Assembly: GCA_023229795.1 (NCBI GenBank)
Contig: JALNYP010000039.1
Coordinates: 1-34,696, forward strand
Reading direction: 5' to 3'
From: Syntrophobacterales bacterium
GTDB taxonomy: Bacteria; Desulfobacterota; Desulfobaccia; Desulfobaccales; 0-14-0-80-60-11
Length of the DNA: 34,696 nucleotides
Below, in pieces: positions 1 to 9,500 of this stretch. The notes beneath the pieces were generated by a model. The model ran no database searches, had not been told where the DNA came from, and saw only the letters and a program-made list of their open reading frames with translations. A program made the translations under genes and the position numbers. Every line of letters begins with the position of its first letter. Position 1 is the first letter of the stretch.

Positions 1-9
1 GGGAGGGGG

Positions 10-55
10 TTTGGGGGAGGGGCAGGGGTACTCGGCCCCTGGCCCCTCCCCCAAA
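10..55. other. Long GC-rich hairpin downstream of cooS
   Basis: A G-rich arm (about 10-28) is complementary to a C-rich arm (36-55), giving a stem of about 18 bp with one bulged G and a seven-base loop. It lies just past the cooS stop codon, so it could end or stabilise that transcript. Neither strand has a T-run after the stem, so it is not a textbook intrinsic terminator. Confidence 0.45.
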
Positions 56-68
56 AATCTCTCCTCGC

Positions 69-2090
69 TTAATGTTCGTGGGCCGCGGCTTCGGCGTCCA
101 TGGTGCGGCGCATTTCCATATCCATGAGCACCCGTTCCCGGGCCTTGTCGATGCCCAGGGCTTTCCGTTTGGCGTCGATGTGGGCGATCATCTTCTTGGC
201 CGCCAGTTCGGGATCCGGCTCGAAGTCCCACTTGCCGCCCAGCTCTTCTTCGATGCCCTTGAAGAGGTAGTCGGTCAAGAGCTCGGAGCCGGTGGTGGGC
301 CAGGTCACGCCAAACAGGGTGTACACGCCGGAGGCCACGAAGTACTGGCCGATGGCGATGGCCTTTTCCGACATCCATTCCGGCGCCGCGCCCGCCGCGG
401 GCAGGTCGCTGATATCGCTGCCCAGGCCGCCGGCCTTGACGCAGGCGGTGGCCGCCATGAGAATCCGGGAGTTGTCCACGCAGGCCCCCATGTGCAGGAC
501 CGGCGGGATGCCCACGGTCTCGCAGACCTCCGCCAGACCCGGGCCGCAGTACTTGGCCGCCGATTCCGGGGACAGCAGGCCGTATTTGCCCGCGGCCATA
601 GCGGAGCAACCGGTGGTCAGGACGATGACGTCGTTTTTCAGCAGCTCCTTGATCATGGTGAGATGAGAGCTGTCGTGGGTGGTGCGGCAGTTATTGCAGC
701 CCACCACGCCGGCCACGCCCCGCACCCGGCCGTTGATGATGTTGTCGTTCAGGGTGTAATACGAGCCGCGGATGGAGCCGCCCAGCAGGTACTGGATGGT
801 CTCGTAGGAAAAGCCTACCACCGTCGGAGTCTTGGAAGAGGGGATCATCACCGGCGCTTTGCGGTTCGGGAAGTTGTCGATGGCCTCCCGGAGGACCTGG
901 CGAGCCACGTCCAGGGCATGATGCTCATCAAAGGCGATGTGCATGGTGGCCCCTTCCATCTTGGCCCGGTCGTCGGTGGTGATCAGCTTGGTGTGGTAGC
1001 ACTTGGCCACGTTGGCCAGAGCCTGCATCTCGCACTGCACGTCCACCACCATGGCGTCCACCGCGCCGGTGATGATGGCCATTTCCTGCTGGAGGTAGTT
1101 GCCGGCCACGGGTATGCCGTGGCGCATCAGGATCTCGTTGGCGGAGCAGCACATGCCGGCCAGTTGGATGCCCTTGGCGCCCTTGTTCTGGGCGTACTGG
1201 ATCATCTCCGGCTCCTGGGAGGCCACGAACAGCATCTCGGGCAGCAGCGGCTCATGGCCGTGCATGACCACGTTGACATAGTCTTCTTTCAAGACGCCCA
1301 GGTTGATCTCGCCGGCGATGGGCACCGGCATGCCGAACAGGATGTCCTGGAGGTCGGTGGAGATCATGGAGCCACCCCAGCCGTCGGCCAGGGCGCAGCG
1401 GGAGGACTGCTTCATGAGGTTGTGGTATTCCTGGTCCACGCCCATGTGGGTGCGGTGCATCAGCTCCACCACCTCGATGTCCACGCCCCGGGGCACGATG
1501 TCCAGTTTGCGCCAGATCTCCTGGCGTTTCTTGGGGGCCCGACGGACGTAGTTGATCTCGCCTTGCTGCTGGCCGAACTCCGCCAGCACCTTGGGGCCCA
1601 GCTCCTGGGCGATGGCTTCGGGGGTGCGGGGTTTGGCGTCGTCGCCTTCACCATCGGTGATGGCTACGTCCCAATCCCGGGCCACCCGTTTCAACTTGGC
1701 CACGTCCTTGATCTTGTAGCCCTGGGTACGGCCGTTGGCCACTTCGATGAACAGCTTGGCCACTCCCCGGGCATGGTCGCTGTGGGCTGCGGTGCCCGCG
1801 GCCACCATGCGGGCAAAGTTCCGGGCCACGATGGTCTCGGCGGTGGCGCCGCACAGACCCATGCGCTGTTTCTTCTCGCCCTCGGTCTCGCCTTCTTTCT
1901 TCTTGGGGGGCGGCACCCGGCAGGGACCCTGGGCGCAGATGCGGCAGCAGGCCCCTTCGGCGCCGATGGGACAAGGCTTCATGGTCTTGGCCCGATCAAA
2001 AATGGTCTCAATGCCCTCGGCCGCGGCCTTCTTGAGCAATTCCTGCGTCGCCGGGTCCACGGATAGTTTTTCCAAGTCTAACTCAGCCAT
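69..2090 (-). CDS. cooS: Anaerobic carbon-monoxide dehydrogenase, catalytic subunit (Ni-Fe-S)
   Basis: This is the catalytic subunit of the monofunctional Ni-CODH, which interconverts CO and CO2 and passes electrons through iron-sulfur clusters to ferredoxin. The N-terminus has Cys40, Cys48, Cys49, Cys52, Cys57 and Cys80. The spacing of the first five equals the D- and B-cluster ligand pattern known for CooS. Further Cys- and His-containing stretches (for example MCCSANE, GVVGCNNCR, TTGCSAM, HMGACVDNSR) fit the Ni-Fe-S C-cluster. At 673 residues it is slightly longer than usual, partly because of a Lys/Glu-rich loop between Cys57 and Cys80. The start has an AAGGAG ribosome site seven bases upstream and a candidate promoter further out. 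No cooC, cooF or acetyl-CoA synthase gene is visible, but the downstream side leaves the window. Confidence 0.97.
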   Translation of the reverse strand: MAELDLEKLSVDPATQELLKKAAAEGIETIFDRAKTMKPCPIGAEGACCRICAQGPCRVPPPKKKEGETEGEKKQRMGLCGATAETIVARNFARMVAAGTAAHSDHARGVAKLFIEVANGRTQGYKIKDVAKLKRVARDWDVAITDGEGDDAKPRTPEAIAQELGPKVLAEFGQQQGEINYVRRAPKKRQEIWRKLDIVPRGVDIEVVELMHRTHMGVDQEYHNLMKQSSRCALADGWGGSMISTDLQDILFGMPVPIAGEINLGVLKEDYVNVVMHGHEPLLPEMLFVASQEPEMIQYAQNKGAKGIQLAGMCCSANEILMRHGIPVAGNYLQQEMAIITGAVDAMVVDVQCEMQALANVAKCYHTKLITTDDRAKMEGATMHIAFDEHHALDVARQVLREAIDNFPNRKAPVMIPSSKTPTVVGFSYETIQYLLGGSIRGSYYTLNDNIINGRVRGVAGVVGCNNCRTTHDSSHLTMIKELLKNDVIVLTTGCSAMAAGKYGLLSPESAAKYCGPGLAEVCETVGIPPVLHMGACVDNSRILMAATACVKAGGLGSDISDLPAAGAAPEWMSEKAIAIGQYFVASGVYTLFGVTWPTTGSELLTDYLFKGIEEELGGKWDFEPDPELAAKKMIAHIDAKRKALGIDKARERVLMDMEMRRTMDAEAAAHEH

Positions 2091-2096
2091 CTTAAG

Positions 2097-2102
2097 CTCC
2101 TT
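2097..2102 (-). promoter_or_regulatory. Ribosome binding site of cooS
   Basis: AAGGAG on the minus strand lies about six bases before the cooS ATG and fixes that start. Confidence 0.7.
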
Positions 2103-2149
2103 ATTTCAACAGGTTATCTATGGCACTAGAAAACACCCTCTCTATACCC

Positions 2150-2178
2150 TTATTATCATCTATACATGTTCACGTCAA
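2150..2178 (-). promoter_or_regulatory. Candidate sigma-70 promoter of cooS
   Basis: On the minus strand TTGACG (2173-2178) and TAATAA (2150-2155) are separated by 17 bases, inside an AT-rich island about 60 bases before cooS. The -35 is close to consensus and the -10 is poor. I saw no clear CooA- or FNR-type palindrome over it. Confidence 0.4.
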
Positions 2179-2488
2179 GATTAAATCGCGGGTAAGCTGG
2201 GGAGAAAAAAAAGGAGACGCGGGATGGTGTCAGCCATCAGTGTTCTCCTTGAAGTGAGATATTATCCGGATGCATGGAAGCGCTTCGTTTGGCATTAAGA
2301 CGGCGCAGCCCCGATGAAAGTTACAGGACGGTAGGGCGGGCGTCCGCGCCCGCCACCACTGGGCGTTGCCGGGCCGCCCGGGGCACCTTCCAATGATAAA
2401 AAGGGATTGGAAAATAACTACTGTGGGGTAGCTTCGGAAAAGAACGAAAGCAGGGGTAAGCTGGGTTCCCGGCAAGCCGGGGCAGGAT
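2179..2488. other. Intergenic region between cooS and the ECF sigma gene
   Basis: This stretch of about 310 bases holds one dispersed palindrome (2331-2354). It also has a small CCCGGC/GCCGGG hairpin (2468-2481), just downstream of the sigma gene in its reading direction. A 12-base direct repeat, GGGTAAGCTGGG, occurs near 2189 and 2456. I see no convincing gene: the only open frame runs through the palindrome and has no homology I recognise. Confidence 0.5.
2331..2357 (+). repeat. Dispersed GTAGGG palindrome (GGCGGGCG type)
   Basis: GTAGGG runs into an 8-bp perfect inverted repeat, GGCGGGCG/CGCCCGCC (2335-2342 with 2347-2354), with a four-base loop. The same design recurs at other intergenic sites in the window. 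Confidence 0.75.
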
Positions 2489-3016
2489 TCAAGGATTGAG
2501 AAAGCCGCGCGCCTCCTGGGCTAAATGCCCCTCTTCCTCCAGAAGGGCTTTGAGCTGCTTCCGGCCCCGGTGCAGCCGAACCTTAACGTTTTCCACCGAA
2601 AGTCCCAGGAAGTCGGCGGCCTCCCGGTAGCTCGCCTGTTTGATGTCGCAGAGTTCCAGCACCTGGCGCTGGGGTTCCCGCAGGCGGCTGACCAGGTCCT
2701 GCACCCACAGGCTCACCTGATATTGCTCCATCTGCTGGTCCAGGGAGAATTCTCCGGCCAACTCCTTCGCCGGGTTAGCCTCGAGGGAGAGGGGGTTCCG
2801 TTTGGCGCTGCGGAAATGGTCCTGGCAGAGGTTGGCGGCGATCCGGTAGATCCAGGAGGATAATTTCGCCTCATCTCTGACCTCGTCCATTTTTTGGAGA
2901 ACCCGGAAAAAGGTCTCCTGCACCAGATCGTCGGCGATCCAGCGGTTTTTCACCGTGCCCAGGATAAAGCTCCGGATGCGGTCGAAATATTGGTCATAGA
3001 CCTCGTAAAAGTCCAA
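2489..3016 (-). CDS. ECF-family RNA polymerase sigma factor (SigZ-like)
   Basis: This 175-residue protein is an extracytoplasmic-function sigma factor that would direct RNA polymerase to a small regulon. Region 2 (about residues 1-70) shows the DDLVQETFFRVL and SWIYRIAANLCQDHFR signatures. Region 4 (about 110-160) shows the helix-turn-helix ASYREAADFLGLSVENVKVR. No SnoaL-like C-terminal extension is present, unlike ECF41 sigma factors, which are also linked to carboxymuconolactone-decarboxylase genes. It lies 12 bases after the AhpD-like gene in the same direction, so the two are almost certainly co-transcribed. I recognise no anti-sigma factor next to it. The family call is firm; the SigZ label is from general resemblance. 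Confidence 0.9.
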   Translation of the reverse strand: MDFYEVYDQYFDRIRSFILGTVKNRWIADDLVQETFFRVLQKMDEVRDEAKLSSWIYRIAANLCQDHFRSAKRNPLSLEANPAKELAGEFSLDQQMEQYQVSLWVQDLVSRLREPQRQVLELCDIKQASYREAADFLGLSVENVKVRLHRGRKQLKALLEEEGHLAQEARGFLNP

Positions 3017-3028
3017 GCGCCGCTCTCC

Positions 3029-3295
3029 TCAAGGTTCCTCACAACACGGCCGCCCGGAATTCTCCAAAGCCCCGAACAGGTCCTGCTCCTCGAGGCCCAT
3101 GGTCTTTCTGACATGATTGCCCATCAACATACTGATGCTGTTTTTAATCTTATTGGCGATCTCCACGGCCTGAAGGATCTCGGCGGCATCGAGGCCCAGC
3201 TTTTCGGCCTGCTGGTAATAATAATTGAAGCACGGCATGCAGTTGACGGCCGTGGAAACCCCCAGGCTCACCAGCAATTCGGTCTTCTTATCCAT
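3029..3295 (-). CDS. Small AhpD-like / carboxymuconolactone decarboxylase family protein
   Basis: This 88-residue, mostly helical protein is of the AhpD-like superfamily. The CxxC motif (Cys19-Met-Pro-Cys22) is followed by a Tyr-rich helix and then an 'EILQAVEIANKIKNS' segment, the usual order in this fold, where the CxxC acts as a thiol-disulfide centre. The C-terminus adds an adjacent pair, Cys84-Cys85, near the end. Being the first gene of a pair with an ECF sigma factor, and with no anti-sigma gene present, it is a candidate redox-responsive partner. That role is inference. An enzymatic role in aromatic degradation is unlikely at this size and in this setting. Confidence 0.82.
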   Translation of the reverse strand: MDKKTELLVSLGVSTAVNCMPCFNYYYQQAEKLGLDAAEILQAVEIANKIKNSISMLMGNHVRKTMGLEEQDLFGALENSGRPCCEEP

Positions 3296-3423
3296 GGGTC
3301 ATCTCCTGAAAAGGTGTCATGATGCTGAGACGGTTGGGACGCGCCAAAAGTTACCGTTAATTTCCGGGTCAAGAGGAATGATAGACCGGCGCCTTGAGGG
3401 TAAGAGCCCCGGAAGGCCGACCC

Positions 3424-4299
3424 TCAGGGAGCCGGCGGCCCCCCTCGCACCACCCGAAAGCCGATATAGCCGTCGGCATAAGAGGGCGGCGCGGCCTGGC
3501 GGGCGGCACTGCGCAGGTCCCGAGCCCCGGAGATCCAGGAGCCGCCCTTGAGGAGGCGCAAGACCCCGGGTTTGAAGGGGCCGCCGGCGCGCAGGGGCAC
3601 GTAGCGGTCCTGGCACCATTCGGCCACGTTGCCGGCCATATCGAAGAGGCCATAGCCGTTGGCGGCAAAGCTGCCCACCGGCGCGGTGAAGCTAAACCCG
3701 GCGGCCCCGGGGGAGGCGGTGCGGAAATTGGCCCGATAGACGCCGCCGGCCTCCGGAGCCTGGTCCCCCCAGGGGTAGGGCTGGCTCACCAGGCCCCCTC
3801 GAGCCGCAACCTCCCATTGGTCTTCGGTCGGGAGTTTATGGACCACTCCGGTGACCTGGGTGAGCCACTGGCAGAAGGCCGCCGCGTCGTGCCAGGTGAC
3901 GCCCACCACCGGCTGGTTGGGGCCGTTGAGATTTTTATCCTGCCAATAAAGCGGCGCCCGATGGCCCGTAGCCTTGAGGAAGCGGCCGTACTGGGCGTTG
4001 GTGATCTCGGTCTCACCGATATAAAAAGGCTTGAGGTGGACCTTGTGGGAGGGGGCTTCGTCGGCATAACGTCCGGTCTCGTTAGGCGGCGATCCCACGA
4101 AATACCAGCCCTGGGGAATCAGCCGGAAGCGGATGGACTGGGCCTCGAGGGTAGTTTGGGCCTGGACGCAGCAGGCGAACGCGACTATCCAGCCCAGTGA
4201 CAGGAACAGGAGTCCCAAAGTTCGGCGGTTAGTTCTGCGACGGCCGGCTGCGGGTCTATCCCGCCGGCCGGGCTCTAGATGTCGATGGCCTCGATCCAT
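3424..4299 (-). CDS. Exported SUMF1/formylglycine-generating-enzyme-fold protein, catalytic cysteines absent
   Basis: The 291 residues begin with a basic stretch and a hydrophobic segment (about 27-47, LGLLFLSLGWIVAFACCVQA), consistent with a signal peptide or membrane anchor. A SUMF1 domain (about 52-288) follows, with the usual landmarks FYIGETEITNAQY, LPTEDQWEVAARGG, YPWGD, GLFDMAGNVAEW, LKGGSW and GFRVVR. True formylglycine-generating enzymes have two cysteines in the C-terminal GGSW-to-RSAAR region. Here that region has none, so sulfatase activation is unlikely and a binding or structural role is more plausible. The gene begins eight bases after the upstream cyclase gene ends, so they form an operon. 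No sulfatase gene is present. Confidence 0.9.
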   Translation of the reverse strand: MDRGHRHLEPGRRDRPAAGRRRTNRRTLGLLFLSLGWIVAFACCVQAQTTLEAQSIRFRLIPQGWYFVGSPPNETGRYADEAPSHKVHLKPFYIGETEITNAQYGRFLKATGHRAPLYWQDKNLNGPNQPVVGVTWHDAAAFCQWLTQVTGVVHKLPTEDQWEVAARGGLVSQPYPWGDQAPEAGGVYRANFRTASPGAAGFSFTAPVGSFAANGYGLFDMAGNVAEWCQDRYVPLRAGGPFKPGVLRLLKGGSWISGARDLRSAARQAAPPSYADGYIGFRVVRGGPPAP

Positions 4300-4307
4300 A
4301 GTGGGCC

Positions 4308-6482
4308 CTATTTGGTAGTCATTTTCGAAGTGCCGTCCCAGCCCTCTCCCGGCGGGTACTTAATATAGGTCTCGCATCTTTCCCGCAGTAATTCAACCGC
4401 CAGGTCCGGCCCGAATTCCGCCTCAAAACCTTCGAGTGCTTCCAGGGCCTCGGTAAAATCCCCGGTCCGGTACCGCTCCCAGGCCGCTTCATATCTCCTG
4501 GCGCCGGCCAGAATCTGGCCGGCCACCGTCCCCGCCCGGCCCAGGACCTCGAAAATCTCGGTGGGCTCGGTTTTGCCCACGACGATAATGCGGTCCAGGT
4601 GGCGCCACTCGTAGCTGTCAGCGCAGGCCCGGCGGGTGGCATCGTCCACCAGGATCGACGAGCCGTACATCTTGTTCAGGCCTTCCAGGCGGCTGGCCAG
4701 ATTCACCGGGTCGCCGAGGACCGTGTAAGCCATGCGCGTGCGAGCCCCGATATTGCCCACGACCACGGGTCCGGTGGCCAGGCCAAACCGGGTGGGCAAG
4801 GGGGGTAGACCCCGGGCCTGCCAGGCCTCATTCAAGGTTTTCAGTTGGGCCTGGCATTCAAGCACCGCTTGAATCGCCTTATCCGCCGGTTCTGCCACCG
4901 GCGCGGGCGCCCCCCAGAAAGCCACAATGGCGTCGCCCACGATCTTGTCCACGGTGGCGGCGGATTGGTGCAGGGTATCGATCATGGCTTGAAAATATTC
5001 AGCCATGTGATTCGTCAAGGCTTCCGGCGTCATAGACTCCGCGATCTTAGTAAAACCGGCGATATCGGTAAACAGGACCGTCAGGGTTTCCATGCGGCCG
5101 CCGATGCGGGCCACTTCGCCCTTACGCACCAACTCCTTCACCACTTCTATGGGCACATAGTGCGCAAATGATTGCAAGGCCGCCAGGGACTGCGCCTGGG
5201 CTTCCTCCAATTGCTTAAACTCCTGCAGTTTGGCTTCGATCCGGTGGTCGGCGCGAAAATCCAGATCGCGGATGGCCCGGCTCTGGGCCGCCAGGGCCTC
5301 CAGGGGTTTGCTGTAAGATCGGGCCAGGAGAATGGCATAGGCCAGAGCCGCGGCCAGGGCCAGCAGGGTCGCAGCCAGCAGATAGAGGCGCAGTTGGGTG
5401 ATCCCTTCCAGCAGATCATTATTGGGTACAAGGATGCCGATCCACAGGTGGCGCATTTTTCCCAAGGGATAGGAAGTTAGTCCGGCCCACCAGGTTTCAT
5501 CCCGGCTCTCGTAACTGAACTTGGCTTGACCCGATTCTTTGATTTTTTTACGAATCGCCTCATTATCACGCGCCTCTTGCACCGCGGCCAGCAATTCCGG
5601 AATCTGCAATTCATCGACGGGGAGGAGAAAAGCCCGGCGAATCGCCTCCGGGTCTTGAAACTTCGGATAACGCGGCAATCCCACCGCCCGCCAGTCCTGG
5701 GTATAGACCGCGGTCTGAGAGTGTTTGGTAAGCTGGGTGTTATCCCGCTGGGTAAAGTCGGTGAGGGCCGCCAGCAGGATATCCGCGGCAAACACATACT
5801 CCACACCCTGATTTTTCCACTTGACCGAGGCGGTAATCCCCAGGTCTTTGGTGGTGAAGAAGAGATACGGGTCGGTCCAAAAGACTTCCAGATCCGGCAG
5901 AGAGTGCAGCCCGGTATACCAGGCCCGGCTCCTGGGTTCGTAGTCCACCTCTTTCCATTCCGGGGATTGGGGCCGGCCCGCCGGGTCAACGTCGAACCAG
6001 AGGGTTTGGGTGCCCCACCGCTCCCGGGACACCACCCGGTTTTTCAGGCGGCCGTGTTCCAGGCGGATGAGGAGAAAACCATCCCCCCGGGCATTGGCCA
6101 CCTGGAGAGAAGACATATCCGGGTAAAGCTGCATGAGGGGCGCCAAGAGCAAATCGATCCGGGTCGCGGCCTTGAGCTGCCCCGCGGTGAGCTTCCCGGG
6201 CGCGCCGGCCACGACTTCATCCAGATTGAGCAGGCCTCCGAGTCCCCAGGCAGCCGCCAGCAGGACATTTTTCTGCACCGGCCGGAAGAAATTGTCCAAC
6301 TCCTGGTTGGCTTGCACCATCCCTTTGCTGATGAGCTGTTCGGACAATTCCACTTCGGTCCGGCGGGCCCGAATGCTCATCAGGATCAGGACGGTTAAGG
6401 AACTGATCAGGATCAGGACCATAAAACTGCGCAGCAGACTGAAGCGGATGGAAACGGCTTTATTGGTTCGAGACTTGCTCAT
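4308..6482 (-). CDS. Membrane sensor adenylate/guanylate cyclase (Cache + class III cyclase)
   Basis: This 724-residue membrane receptor cyclase makes a cyclic nucleotide in response to an extracytoplasmic signal. A first transmembrane helix (about 15-37) is followed by a large periplasmic region (about 40-350) of dCache type, with the motif WYTGLHSLPDLEVFWTDPY. A second helix (about 366-390), a HAMP-like linker and a class III catalytic domain (about 455-640) follow. Catalytic landmarks are FTDIAGFT and KIVGDAIVAFWG, which contain the metal-binding aspartates, then VLGDPVNLASRLE, whose Asp favours ATP. A C-terminal helical tail of about 70 residues resembles the TPR-like tails of such cyclases. 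It leads an operon with the SUMF1-fold gene. The Crp-family regulator elsewhere in the window could read cAMP, but no link is shown. Confidence 0.93.
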   Translation of the reverse strand: MSKSRTNKAVSIRFSLLRSFMVLILISSLTVLILMSIRARRTEVELSEQLISKGMVQANQELDNFFRPVQKNVLLAAAWGLGGLLNLDEVVAGAPGKLTAGQLKAATRIDLLLAPLMQLYPDMSSLQVANARGDGFLLIRLEHGRLKNRVVSRERWGTQTLWFDVDPAGRPQSPEWKEVDYEPRSRAWYTGLHSLPDLEVFWTDPYLFFTTKDLGITASVKWKNQGVEYVFAADILLAALTDFTQRDNTQLTKHSQTAVYTQDWRAVGLPRYPKFQDPEAIRRAFLLPVDELQIPELLAAVQEARDNEAIRKKIKESGQAKFSYESRDETWWAGLTSYPLGKMRHLWIGILVPNNDLLEGITQLRLYLLAATLLALAAALAYAILLARSYSKPLEALAAQSRAIRDLDFRADHRIEAKLQEFKQLEEAQAQSLAALQSFAHYVPIEVVKELVRKGEVARIGGRMETLTVLFTDIAGFTKIAESMTPEALTNHMAEYFQAMIDTLHQSAATVDKIVGDAIVAFWGAPAPVAEPADKAIQAVLECQAQLKTLNEAWQARGLPPLPTRFGLATGPVVVGNIGARTRMAYTVLGDPVNLASRLEGLNKMYGSSILVDDATRRACADSYEWRHLDRIIVVGKTEPTEIFEVLGRAGTVAGQILAGARRYEAAWERYRTGDFTEALEALEGFEAEFGPDLAVELLRERCETYIKYPPGEGWDGTSKMTTK

Positions 6483-6551
6483 TTTCTGAAGTTATTGACA
6501 GTGGCACCGGGAATGGCTATTTCAAAAACACCTCTGGCTTCCTTGTTATAA

Positions 6552-6572
6552 CTGAAAACCGAAAACAGAAAA
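6552..6572. repeat. Heptamer tandem repeat (CTGAAAA type)
   Basis: Three consecutive seven-base units, CTGAAAA, CCGAAAA and CAGAAAA, lie between the cyclase gene and the end of addA. Period seven is shared with other intergenic repeats in this window. Confidence 0.7.
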
Positions 6573-6574
6573 CT

Positions 6575-9500
6575 TTATATCTCCACCACCTGCCGGCAGG
6601 CGGTGAAATAGACTCCCAACCTGATCGCCCCCGGCGGTTTTAGGCCCCTGGCCTTGGCCGCCATCTCCCGGTAGGCCAGAAGTTGCGGTCGGTATTTGGC
6701 AGCCTCCCGGGCCATGAACGCCTCCCAGTTTTCCCCGGCCGCGGGGCGGGAGGACTTGTAGTCCAGAATCCACCAGTCCTGCCCGTCAAAGGCCAGGCGG
6801 TCGATGACGCCCCGGCGGATGGCCCCCGGCCGGGGCCGGTCTTCCAGCAGCCACTCGCTGGCCGCACCATCGGTCTCGGGCCGCAAGAGCGCGGCCAGGA
6901 ACGGGTCCGCCCGGCAGGCCTCCAGTTCCGCGCGCATCTCCGGGGCCAGACCGGCCGCGGCGGCGGCCGGCAAGCCTGACTGGCGCAGGGCCGCGGCGAG
7001 AGCCGCGCTATCCGGCAACGGCCCGCCCCGGGCCAGGGTCTGCAAGGCCCGGTGCATGACCTCGCCCCGGAGCCGGGCCGCGTCACCCCCTTCCGGCGCC
7101 TCGGTCTCGGGGGCCCGCTGAGCTTCCGCCGGCGGCGCCGCCAGCCTGGAAGGGGAGATCATTTCATAGGGCGCGGCTTCCGGCTGAAAGTCCCAGGCGT
7201 CGGGCAATGCCTTCCGGCCCGCAGCCTCTTGGATTAAAGGCGGCGCGGCCGTTACCAGTTCCACCTCCACCTCCGGGTCGGGCCAACTCAGGGGCGGCCC
7301 CGCGTCCGGCAGGTCCTGCCGGTAATGCCCTTTAAGCCAGGCCAGGGGGCTGTCGCCTGAGACCTGCCAACCCCCATTTTTAGCCGTTTTCGCCACCGCG
7401 GACATCACCAGGCGCTGCCGGGCCCGGGTCACTGCCACATAAAAGACCCGCCGGGCCTCGTCCACGACCCTCTGGTTCTTCACGTCCCGCAAGAGCACGT
7501 AGAGGGGGCTCTGCTTTTCCTTGGCATAGGGCCGGGCCAGGGCCAGGCCGTGGACGCGGCTCTCGGGAATCTCCTCCAGCAGAAAGGGAGGCGTGTTGTC
7601 TTCGCTCTTTAAAGGCTGCCAGTCCAGGAAGGGCAGGAAAACCTGATCAAACTCCAGCCCTTTGGCGCCGTGGACCGTCAGGATCTCCACCTGCGAGGCC
7701 GCAGCCCGCGGGTCCGGCGGCTGAAAGGCCTCCTCCAGGTTGAAATCGGCCTTCCCGAAGGTGGCCTCGGGCAGGCCCGCTTCCGCCGCGGCCAGCAGGT
7801 CCAGGTAGGTCCGGGCATTGGCCACGCCCAGGGGGCCTTCCCAGGCGGCTATCCCGGCCCAGGCCCGGGTCCCGTCGAGCCACTCGGTGAGGATCTCCGC
7901 CAGGGGCCGCCGCCCCACCTGGTCCCGGGCCTTGCCCAGGGATGCCGCCAGATCTGCCAGGTCCCCGGGACAGTCGGCCTCGCCGGCCAAGGGGCGCAAT
8001 TTCTCGGGCCACACCTTCCCCGTCGTCTGGGCCACCCGGGCCAGGATATCAAGGGCCTGGGGAGCCCAGGGCCCCCGCAACACTCCGGCCCAGGCCACCT
8101 GGTCCTGGGGCCGCACCAAAGCCCGGGCCAGATTGTGCAGGTGGGTCACCACCCGGCTGTCGGCCAGCTTCAGCCCCTCCCGGACCCGGACCGCCAGCCC
8201 GGCCTCGCTCAAGGCCTGTAGATATAAAGGCAGGTGCTTGCGGGTAAAGAGCAGGATGCCGATAGTCTCTTTATCCTTCAGGCCAGGCAGGGCCTGGGCC
8301 ACCTGCCGGGCCAGCCAGCGGGCTTCCAGCTCCCGGGCCGCCAGGTCGGTCCCCCCGGTAAAGAAGGCCAGATGCGGGACCAGCCCCTCCGGCGCCCCGG
8401 GCCGGGGCTCGGCCCGGTGAAAATCTGCCCCCGCAGTGCCGCCGGTCATAATGGTGTCTTCAAATACCTGATTGACCCAGGCGATCAGGGTCCGGGTGGC
8501 CCGGAAATTGGTGGTCAGCCACATGGGGGTGAGCGGCAACCGCGAGGACGCGCCGCACGGCAGCCCCTGGCGGGATTCCATAAACAGGCGGGGTTTGGCC
8601 TGCCGCCAGCCGTAGATGGACTGCTTGGGGTCCCCCACCACCATCAGGGTGCGGCCTCCCGCCCCTTGCCAACCCGCCATCAGGCGGCACAGCAGGTGCA
8701 TCTGGTTCTGGCTGGTGTCCTGAAATTCGTCCACCAGGATGTGCTTGAGGCGCCAATCCAGCCGGAGCATGATTTCCGTGGGGTCATCTTCGCTCAACAG
8801 ATTCAGGGTGGCCGCCTCCAGGGCCACGAAATCCAGGGCGCCCCTATGGGCGCAGAGCTGCTCAAAAACGCCCAAGGCCTCCCCCACCAGGATGACCAGG
8901 TCCTGGAGCGCCGCGGCTTCTTCCGGCGAGGCCCCGGCAGGGGCCAGGTCCCGGCACTGCTTCAGCCTCCGGGCTACCGGCCCGGGCAGGTCTTGAATCA
9001 GCGCGCTCCATTTTTTCTGATTAAAGCCTTCCGGAAAGCCATCTTTGGGAGAGAGCCGCTTGCGCAACTCCCCTTGGCTGGCGGTCAACAGCACCTGGGA
9101 GATGCCCTGCCAGCCGATCAGGTCAGCGGGCCCGGTCCCGGGAATCGCCGCCGGGAGGAGGTCGCCATGGGGTGAGCCCTGCAATTCCCCCCAGAATTCG
9201 CCCCAGACCAGCCCCAAGGCGCTCCCGGCCAGTGCGGCCCGCAGGGCTTCCAGGACCGGCAGCAGCACCAGGCGAAACCGTTCTTGCAGAAGCCGCTGGT
9301 ACGCGGCCGCATCCCGGCTGACCCGGGCCAGTCCCAGAAACTCCCCCAGGCTGTCCCGCCGGGACAACAGCCCATCCAGTTCCTTGGCCAGCCGCCGCCA
9401 GTCATTGTTGAGGCGGACTAGGCGCCGCACCAGGGCCCGGCGCACCGGGTCGGCGGGGCGCCGGGCATTCAGCCGGCTCCGCAGTTCCTCCAGGGCTTCG

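Noticed and set aside
72..2066. A 664-codon open frame antisense to cooS
   Set aside because: It mirrors cooS codon for codon, is extremely rich in His, Gly and Val, and has no domain. It is a product of high GC content, while the minus-strand protein is a full CooS.
2230..2475. An 81-codon frame upstream of cooS
   Set aside because: It runs through a dispersed palindrome, has no ribosome site and no recognisable motif.
3424..4299. An active formylglycine-generating (sulfatase-maturing) enzyme
   Set aside because: The fold is right, but the C-terminal region has no cysteines and no sulfatase gene is near.
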